From NCBI GenBank assembly GCA_947683425.1, contig CANTUQ010000043.1:7759501-7823500 (forward strand): 64,000 nt of DNA. Direction: 5' to 3'. A program made the position numbers and the translations under genes. Source of the stretch: Excoecaria cochinchinensis. Taxonomy: Eukaryota; Streptophyta; Magnoliopsida; Malpighiales; Euphorbiaceae. The notes beneath the pieces were generated by a model. The model was given only the letters and a program-made list of their open reading frames with translations. It was not told where the DNA came from and did not search any database. Positions within the stretch are counted from its first letter, which is position 1. Each line of letters begins with the position of its first letter. Positions 56,754 to 64,000 of this stretch are shown here, piece after piece.

Positions 56754-57726
56754 ATTGTAGTGAGTGATGGCTTCTAAATGAACTAAAGGTAGAGACATTG
56801 GTGATGAAGAAAGTGTAGCTTCAATTAATATTGGGCAAGCTAGTGCCCCACATCCACAAGTATCTCCACAAGCTACTCCACCCCCTCCACAGCCAGATTT
56901 TCTAAGGTTAATGGTTGATTATGTACTACATCGACTGCGGATAGAACAGGGACTACCAGCTTAGTCTCAGGCACCTGAGCAGCCAATTATAGTATCCAAT
57001 ATATCACTATCACAATCCCATACCACATGCATCACATAAATGAATAGGAGCTGAAGATTTCTATGGGAGAGATCCTTTGATGCCTGTACAGGCCGAGGAG
57101 TGGCTATTCTGGACAAAGAGACTATTTACTATCACACGGAGTCCACCTGAAGAGATGTTTGAAGGCACAGTAGCACTACTTTAGGGCCCTGCATATATCT
57201 GGTGGGAGTCAGTTTGCAAGCATACTCTAGCTAATCAACTGACATGGAATTTCTTTTTGAAGCAATTTGAGAAATAATATATTGGTTCTGAGTATAAAGC
57301 TACCATGCAAGATGCATTCTAGAGACTCAGGCAGGGAAATAAATCTGTAGCTAAATATAAGCGTGAGTTTGAATGCCTGAGCTCCTACTTGGAAGATGGT
57401 CAGATGACTGAAGAAAAGTTGTGTATGAGATTCGAGTAGGGTTTACACAATAGGATTAAGCAGATTGTTGGTGCACAAAAACATCCAGATATGAGATCCT
57501 TGATTGAAGCAGCTACAAAAGTGAAAGCTATCCAGGCAGATGAGGTTGAAAGATAGACACGGTTCCAGCTGAAAAGGAAGCCGGGTCAAACTAGTGGTTC
57601 AGGTGGGCAGAGTAAGAAGCCTTAGGGATAGCCTCCTTCTCAGAGTCAAGGATCGGCTGCATCAGGTTGCAGTCAAAAAAATATAGGCCGTGGGGGTTCT
57701 TCAGCTAATTCTGTGGCTAGTGCACC
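56754..57726 (+). pseudogene. Gag of chromovirus H (broken by stops and solo LTR I)
   Basis: ATG at 56767 starts a frame (MASK, then a TGA that is probably a former CGA) running to 57726 with about ten in-frame stops, mostly TAG where CAG is expected. The capsid domain is clear: GAEDFYGRDPLMPVQAEEWL, WTKRLFTITRSPPEEMFEG, WWESVCKHTLANQLTWNFFL, VAKYKREFECLSSYLEDGQM. It then has a Lys/Gly/Ser-rich linker. The frame resumes after solo LTR I at 62744 with the zinc knuckles. It is a gypsy chromovirus gag, diverged from those of F and G. Confidence 0.85.
57722..57726. repeat. Target-site duplication of solo LTR I (GCACC), left copy
   Basis: GCACC at 57722-57726 and 62744-62748. Removal rejoins the H gag linker to its zinc knuckles in frame. 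Confidence 0.93.
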
Positions 57727-58425
57727 TGTAACGGCCTTGATGCTGGGTTAGTAGTATTCAGTGAATTCTGTAGAGTCTGTAATGTGATTCCAGTATAGAG
57801 TGATGGCTTGAGTATCTCTTATTACAGTAGAATTAAAAGTTAAGTATTCTTGAGGCATAGCAATCCCGAGATGGGTGACCTCAGGATAGCTATACTGTCG
57901 GAATTGACAGCAGTTATGAAAACAATTCTAATTAGTAATATTGATCTGTGGATTGTCAGGAGTCTAGTAGTAAAATTTGGTGCAAAAATGATGTCAAATA
58001 GGTCCTCGAAAGTCAGGCTAAAGTTTGCCTCGGGTTCGGTGCAATTGAACTAGGGTTTGACTGAAATTTGATCGCATTTTTAAAAATAGTAAATGAGGTT
58101 AAAAAAGTATACTGTGGGAAGTGTAAAGGTTTAGAATAATTTTTAGAAATTTTTGACCCATTAGATTTGTATTTTATGACAGAACCGAATAGTATTGAAG
58201 CGGACAGGTTTAAGTGAACCGAACCACAAATGGACTTCGATTGGGCTAAAATTTTGTGTGGATGCTATATTTTGTATTATAAGAATGATGGAATTGATTG
58301 GGAGTGAAAATGAGTTGTGGAACACATAGTTACACTAAAAGAGTGAAAAATGACTGGAAAATCGAAAAATGACCCAAACCGGTTCAACCACTTCAGTTAG
58401 ACTTGGTTCGATTCAATTTTACCCA

Positions 58426-58433
58426 TATAAATA
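58426..58433 (+). promoter_or_regulatory. TATA box of solo LTR I
   Basis: TATAAATA in the context acccaTATAAATAcatcac, about 700 bases into the LTR and preceded by a GGTTCAACC/GGTTCGATTC region. Confidence 0.6.
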
Positions 58434-60009
58434 CATCACTTTGGCTGGATTTCTCTAGGTTTTTCCATTTGGTAGCTGCCTCACCTCCACCTCCCTCAGC
58501 CGAATTGTATTTTCTCACTTCTTCTCCATTTTTCTTCTAATTTCTCTCCATCTCACCCCAAATACAAGCCTCCCAAACATATTTCAGCTCCTCTATAATT
58601 TGTTGGTGGTCTCAAAAATTCATTTGAAGTGGAAGAAGTGGGAGAAAATAAGTGGAAAAGTTTATGTGTCAAATTGAGGTACGTAAACTTGATATTTTTA
58701 AATTGGTTTAAAGATTCAAATAGATACTTTAGGATGTCTAGAGTATGTTTATGTAGTTATATTGCAAAAAGGAAGTAAATTTTTGGTGTTTTCTTTGGTG
58801 TTTATATGAGGCCACTATTGGAGCATAAGGAAATTGATGGTGTTTTAAGGAGCTATGTGTATAAAAGGAAGATCTAAGTGTGAAGAGCATGAAAATAAGG
58901 TTAGTGGATACAATATGCTCCTTTTTCCATGTTAAAAGTATGATTTTTAGTTATGTTTAAACATAAAGTATGTGAAGTATGCATGTTTAATTGAATCAAA
59001 CTATATAGTCATGCTTAGAAAGGTTAAAAATGAGATTTTGAATGATTAAGATGAGAAAAAAAAATTTGGGTGATGATTTATTATGTAGGCCAAATGGTAT
59101 TCCATGGGTTTTCAATAATATATGATTATTTTTATGACATATAAATGGTGTAAACATGATGTTTGGCATGTGATCTAATTATAGAATGGATTAGAGCATG
59201 AAAATTAACATGATGGATGTTAAACACATAAGTCGAATGGTATAAGTTTATAAAAATGTGATTTTTATGTGTTTTGATGTGAAATAATGGCATGACTATG
59301 TTATGTGACATGTAAATCACCTAAATAAATATTAAAGGTGATGAAAAGAATTAATAGTGGAAAATTAATATGATGGTCGAATGGTATACATGTATGTATC
59401 CAGGTTTACTTTGATGATTTAATGGATTTTATGGCATGAAATGGCATATGAATGGAAATTAAATGTATAATCTATGATTTGGATGGAAAAGAATGGAATA
59501 GAATGATAAAATTCCATGAAATGTATGAATGGTAACTTGAAATGTGAAAAGTTAAATTTTGATGCCCTGTGTAGTAATCTGATAGTCAAATCTAGTTCAG
59601 GATATAATGGCTAACCATAGGGACACATGATCGAGGGTGTGTGCATGACGTCTCACTTACTGTAGGCCAATGACGGTCCTACTATGTATTGTTTTGTCTT
59701 AATACAGTATTGATCTGTATTTATATTGTATGTATCATAGGGGTGGTCCCATGGGGTCCCTCTATTCTGTATTGAACCAATAGGGTTCACGTCTCATTTA
59801 TGCCGTTCATAGATTTCTGCCAATTTTATACAGGGGCAAATTGGCAAAAATGAGCTTAAAATGGTTAATTTGTGATTAAAATGATATTTGTGTAAAAAAT
59901 GGACTTAATTGGAATAAATAAAAGTTTTGAAGGCATAATGGTAATTTTGACTATAAAAGGGTTAATAAGGTAATAATGGAAAAATGAAAAATTAAATGGG
60001 TATACATGT

Positions 60010-60110
60010 AATTAAGTAATAAGATAAAGATAAGGATAAGGATAAAGATAAGGATAAGGATAAAAGATAAGATAAGATAAAGATAAAGATAAAGATTAAA
60101 ATGAAATTTG
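60010..60110 (+). repeat. AAGGAT/AAAGAT microsatellite
   Basis: About 16 units of AAGGATA or AAAGAT type, purine-rich on the plus strand. Confidence 0.9.
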
Positions 60111-60639
60111 AATTGAAATAGTACTTTAAAGACTAAATGGTAATCATGTAAAAGATGGAGACAATATGATAAAAATGAAATTAAAATGATAAATTTGAAG
60201 TTTAGATGGAAATTGAAGTGAAAAATGACTTAATTGAAAGAAATAAAAAGTTTAAGGGTAAAATTGTAATTTAAGCCTAAATGGTTAAACAAGGCTTAAT
60301 AAACGAAAACATATAATTTGATGGCTCATTAGGTGAATTAGTTATTATTCAAGGACTAAAATGTAATTTGGCATGAAAATGGTAGTTTAAGGACCAAAAT
60401 GTAATTTGGATGTTAAATAATGATTAAAAAGGTAAAAAGAATGAACTGATGACATTTTTGTAATTTTGGTAAAGTTTAAGGATCAAATTATAATTTTGCC
60501 ATGTATAAGGACTGAATTATTGTTATGGAATTTTATATGTGCTTAGTGGGAATATGCCTTTAAATAAGTGATTTAATGGTAATTTGCTTGTTAAATAATG
60601 AATTAAATAGATTGATAAGTTAATTTGGTGGCAAAATTG

Positions 60640-60840
60640 TAAATATGAGAAAGTTAGGGGTAAAATCATAATTTGACAATAGTTAAAGGACCTAAATGTA
60701 AATATGACATAGTTGAAGGACCTAGATATCAATATGATATAGTTAGAGGACTTAAATGCAAATATGACATAATATAAGGACCTAATTAAAATTTTATCAT
60801 AGTTAAGGGACCTAAATGCAAATATACAATATTATGTGCA
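60640..60840 (+). repeat. Degenerate ~37-bp tandem repeat in solo LTR I
   Basis: About five units of the form 'atagttaaaggacctaaatg' plus 'taaatatgac'. Looser relatives of the same phrase are scattered from 59930 to 61030. Confidence 0.8.
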
Positions 60841-62743
60841 TTAATTACATATATGTCCTTAAATGAGTGATTTAATTGAAAATAAAAATATTATTGCATG
60901 TTGGATAATGAATTAAGTATGATAATAAGTTAATTAATGTCATTATGGTAAATAAGAGAAAAGTAAAGGGTAAAACGGTAAATTGATAGGTGTTTAGGAA
61001 CTTAAATGTAAATTTGTCAATAACAAGGTAAATGAGAGATTTTAAAGATAATTGATAGGTAATTTGAATGTTAAATGTATAACTAATTGGCAATAGAGAA
61101 AATAATGATATTTATGTTAATATTAATAGAAATATTACTGTTAATGTTAATATCATGGAAATGGTAATAGGATTGAATGTAAGAAAAATATATGAGTAAT
61201 ATTAGCATTAATAAACGAATGAAAATGTCTTTGGACTACTAAAGGATTGTTATCACTAATTTGGGATAACCGATATGTAGATTTAAATCCATCTAATTTA
61301 ATTGAAGATAAGATAATGTAATTAAGATAAATAATAATGTGTCAGGTAAATTTAATTGAATACTGTGAATTTCCTAATTAAGTCACAATAAATTAAGAGT
61401 GTGTAATAGAATATGTAAAAGACATTGTTATAGAATTATTGTAAATATTATAACTTGGGCCAATTATCTAAAGTGCAAAATATGATAATTAATATTTTTA
61501 TAATATTGTACATGTAGAATTACGTAATGGGGTCACCTAAGAAGGTTAGTAATGGAACTAAAGACATGAAAGGCTGAGTATAACTGCTATTAAATGTTAA
61601 GAGTTAATAGTGAAATAATGATTACGGAAATAATGATAAATAAACAATATGAGTAATTCAGGTGTTAGTATACTAGTAGTCCTGTTAGTCACAGTAATAA
61701 GGAAATTAAATATAAAATAGTATCGATAGATATTTAATGAAGTAATGTTAATAGAAGTTATATGTAAAGTTAAGAGAATAATGATGTTAATCCTACAAAT
61801 AAGTTAGTAGATTAAGTAATAGCATAGACAATTCAAGTATATAATATGAAATATAATTGAGTAAAATTAAGTAGGAGAATAGAGTAAATGTATTATGCTT
61901 ATTGTTTCAAAATGGTACTGTAAAAGAAACATCAAGGATATAAGGGAAATGATAACGGTTAATCAGTACTGTAAATAACAACGATGATGACTGTTCCATA
62001 GATATGTCAGTAACTGATATTGTACCCAAGTGTAAACTGTAACTGATATAAATAAGTTATAAATGAATAATGAAAAACAAATGAATACGCTAACAAGATA
62101 ATTACAAATATTGTTAATATAGCTGGTCATTGAATTAACAGACTAAACATAATAGTCTTAATGTTAAAGTTAACAGTACAGATAATGATGATTCTGATAA
62201 CAGTAATAGTAATGTTAAAGTATGGTTATTAAAATAATGAAAAGGTATAAGATAAATAAAAATAAAAGCAAAAGATTTGCTAGGACATTAAATGTAAGGC
62301 ATAAATTACTTAAAAGTCTTAACAATTAATGTTCACATAATAGAAATATAGATATATGCTTGTGTGCTCATGCATGTAGTAACAGTATGGAAAATTTAGG
62401 ATATTTATCCACAACTAGCCATTTTAATGCTCAGCACGTAGTGTGATTACTGCGTGCAGGTTATAGAAAGAAAGAAGTGGTAGTGGCTGATGTTATTGAT
62501 GATCAAAAGATTTTTCGATAGCAAGGATAAAGTTATAGGCATGGCATGTATACGACTGCAATGGATGAGCACGAGATTGTACATGATAAGTATATGATTG
62601 GTGTGTTAGTGTAATTGTTATATTATTATATATGGATGATTGTGATTGTAGAAAAAAAATAATTCACTGAATCTGATAAGTGCATTAAAGTGTAATGTCG
62701 TGACATCCAATATCTGTACCATTTTCGGGTATAGGGTGTTATA

Positions 62744-64000
62744 GCACCAAGGGTAAAGAAGGTAGTTCAGCACCTATTTGTGATCATTGTGGCAGGAACC
62801 ATCCAGGACAGTGTAGATTCCTATCTGGGGCCTGTTTCAAATGTGGCTCCATGGATCATCATGTGAAAGACTGTCTCGAGACTCAGACTGTCATAGTTTC
62901 ATATCTTGCACTAGAGGCTAGACCCATTGCATCCAGAGGAAGAGGCAGGGGAGCAGCCCATCAGACAGCAGCATCCAGGCCACCTGCTCCAGCCCCACAG
63001 GATCAAGGAAGAGGTACAGGGTGTACATATGCAGTTAGAGCCAGAAATCAGGAAGATGCACCCAATGTGATAGTAGGTAAATTCACACTTCTGTCTGATT
63101 CTGTTCATGCATTGGTTGATCCTGGCTCCACACATTCATATATAAATATGGATGTTAGACGAAAAAAAGGGTTGAGAGATGCATTGTTAGATCAGGATAT
63201 CCTTGTGAGTAATCCTTTGGGCCATAGTGTAGTTGTGAACAGAGTTTATAGAGACTGTCCAATCAGTACATAGGGTTATGTTTTTCTAAGTAATTTGATT
63301 GGACTCCCTTTTCGTGAGTTTGACTTCATTCTGGGGATGGACTGGTTGTGCGCCCACCAAGCGACTGTTGATTGTAGACGAAAGATACTGACGCTTAAAA
63401 CTTCAGACAATAAGGAGATTATAGTTGTAGGTGAAAGAACGAATTTTCTCTCTGATGTGATATTTGTTATAGCTGCAAAAAAGCTTTTAAGAAAGGGATG
63501 TGTTGCTTATCTGTGTTATGCAATGGAAGCTAAGAAGGAAGGCTTTAAAGTGATAGATGTGCCTATAGTGTGTGAGTTTCCAGATGTTTTCCCTGAGGAT
63601 CTACCAGGTTTACCACCTGACAGGGAGGTTGAATTTACCATTAACGTTGCACCAGGCACAGCACCAATTTCCATTGCACCTTACAGAATGGCCCCGACAG
63701 AACTTAAGGAACTGAAGATTCAGCTGTAGGAATTGCTTGACAAGGGTTTTATTAGACCGAGTGTATCGCCATGGGGAGCACCAGTTCTATTTGTAAAGAA
63801 GAAAGATGGGTCACTCCGGTTGTGTATTGACTATAGACAGCTGAATAAAGTGATGATCAAGAACAAGTATCCACTTCCATGAATTGAAGAATTGTTTGAT
63901 CAACTGAAAGGCACTGTTGTATTTTAAAAAATTAATTTGAGGTTGGGTTATCATCAACTGAAGGTAAAGGAAGCAGATGTACCTAAGACTGCTTTTTGTA
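62744..64000 (+). pseudogene. H gag zinc knuckles, protease and reverse transcriptase start (runs off window)
   Basis: Frame continues from 57726: two cysteine knuckles (CDHCGRNHPGQC and CFKCGSMDHHVKDC), an RGRGRG linker, then protease with LVDPGSTHSYI near 63115, a stop at 63270, and FILGMDWLCAHQA near 63330. The protease-RT linker (VFPEDLPGLPPDREVEF) leads into reverse transcriptase (SPWGAPVLFVKKKDGSLRLC near 63770), with stops near 63727, 63880 and 63926. The active site lies beyond the window. Protease and fingers are well preserved, so H is younger or less mutated here than in its gag part. Confidence 0.88.

Larger units (their letters stand above)
57727..62743 (+). mobile_element. Very long solo LTR I (5017 bp)
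   Basis: Starts TGTAACGGCC and ends GGGTGTTATA with GCACC on both sides. No gag or pol, no primer-binding site and no internal second LTR were seen, so the whole 5.0 kb reads as one LTR. A TATA box is at 58426. The right half is AT-rich with degenerate repeats of the 'taaggacctaaatgtaaat' kind and a (AAGGAT)n microsatellite. It is a different family from F, G and the Tat-type LTRs. Plus orientation is inferred from the TATA box. Confidence 0.85.

Overview
The window is repetitive DNA from a flowering plant. I see no host gene, tRNA gene or rRNA gene. The evidence for a plant is a set of LTR retrotransposons typical of plants: a Ty1/copia element, chromodomain-bearing Ty3/gypsy elements of Tekay/Del type, gag-only Ty3/gypsy elements of Tat/Ogre type, and a MITE with a 9-bp target duplication. 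The species cannot be named from this sequence. Almost every base can be assigned to a transposon, and many insertions can be dated relative to each other because the target-site duplications (TSDs) are readable.

Layout, left to right. (1) 1-3789 and 13342-13392 are the 3' untranslated region and 3' LTR of a gypsy element (called J), split by an intact copia element (C, 3790-13336, TSD TAACT). C has near-identical 1.9-kb LTRs and an unbroken 1309-residue polyprotein, and it is the only element here that looks capable of activity. (2) J sits in the gag of a gag-only Tat-type element (A, 13393-20865). A continues with non-coding DNA, two minisatellite arrays and a 2.5-kb 3' LTR. (3) 20866-56753 is a chromovirus (F) that suffered several events. 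Its 5' LTR was split by a 13.7-kb non-autonomous Tat-type element (B, 23141-36812, TSD CTAAG), and B's 3' LTR carries a Mutator-type MITE. F's gag received a second chromovirus in reverse orientation (G, 37212-44507). The segment from mid-F-LTR through the G insertion site was then duplicated in tandem, and in the second copy (44508-56753) G is reduced to a solo LTR. Two reverse-strand Tat-type solo LTRs (T1, T2) landed in F's gag-pol, and a deletion joined F's RNase H directly to its 3' LTR. (4) 56754-64000 is the 5' half of another decayed chromovirus (H), interrupted by a 5.0-kb solo LTR (I, TSD GCACC). H runs off the right edge.

How the parts relate: only C encodes all functions for its own copying. 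A and B keep primer-binding or polypurine signals and LTRs but have at most gag, so they would depend on proteins from a full Tat/Ogre relative. F, G and H are pol-bearing but broken by stops, many of them C-to-T changes of CAG or CGA codons.

The most unusual pattern is not a gene. LTRs of several unrelated families (J, F, G, T2, and in GC-rich form A and T1) each carry a compact cluster of short palindromes. The families share words: CACGACTCGTG occurs in G and T2, and GCACAGCTGTGC in J is close to GCACAAGCTGTGC in T2. Other notable points are a PBS-like 10-mer inside the Tat-type LTRs, strand-switching TTA/TAA microsatellites, and capture of a J-type 3' UTR inside B.
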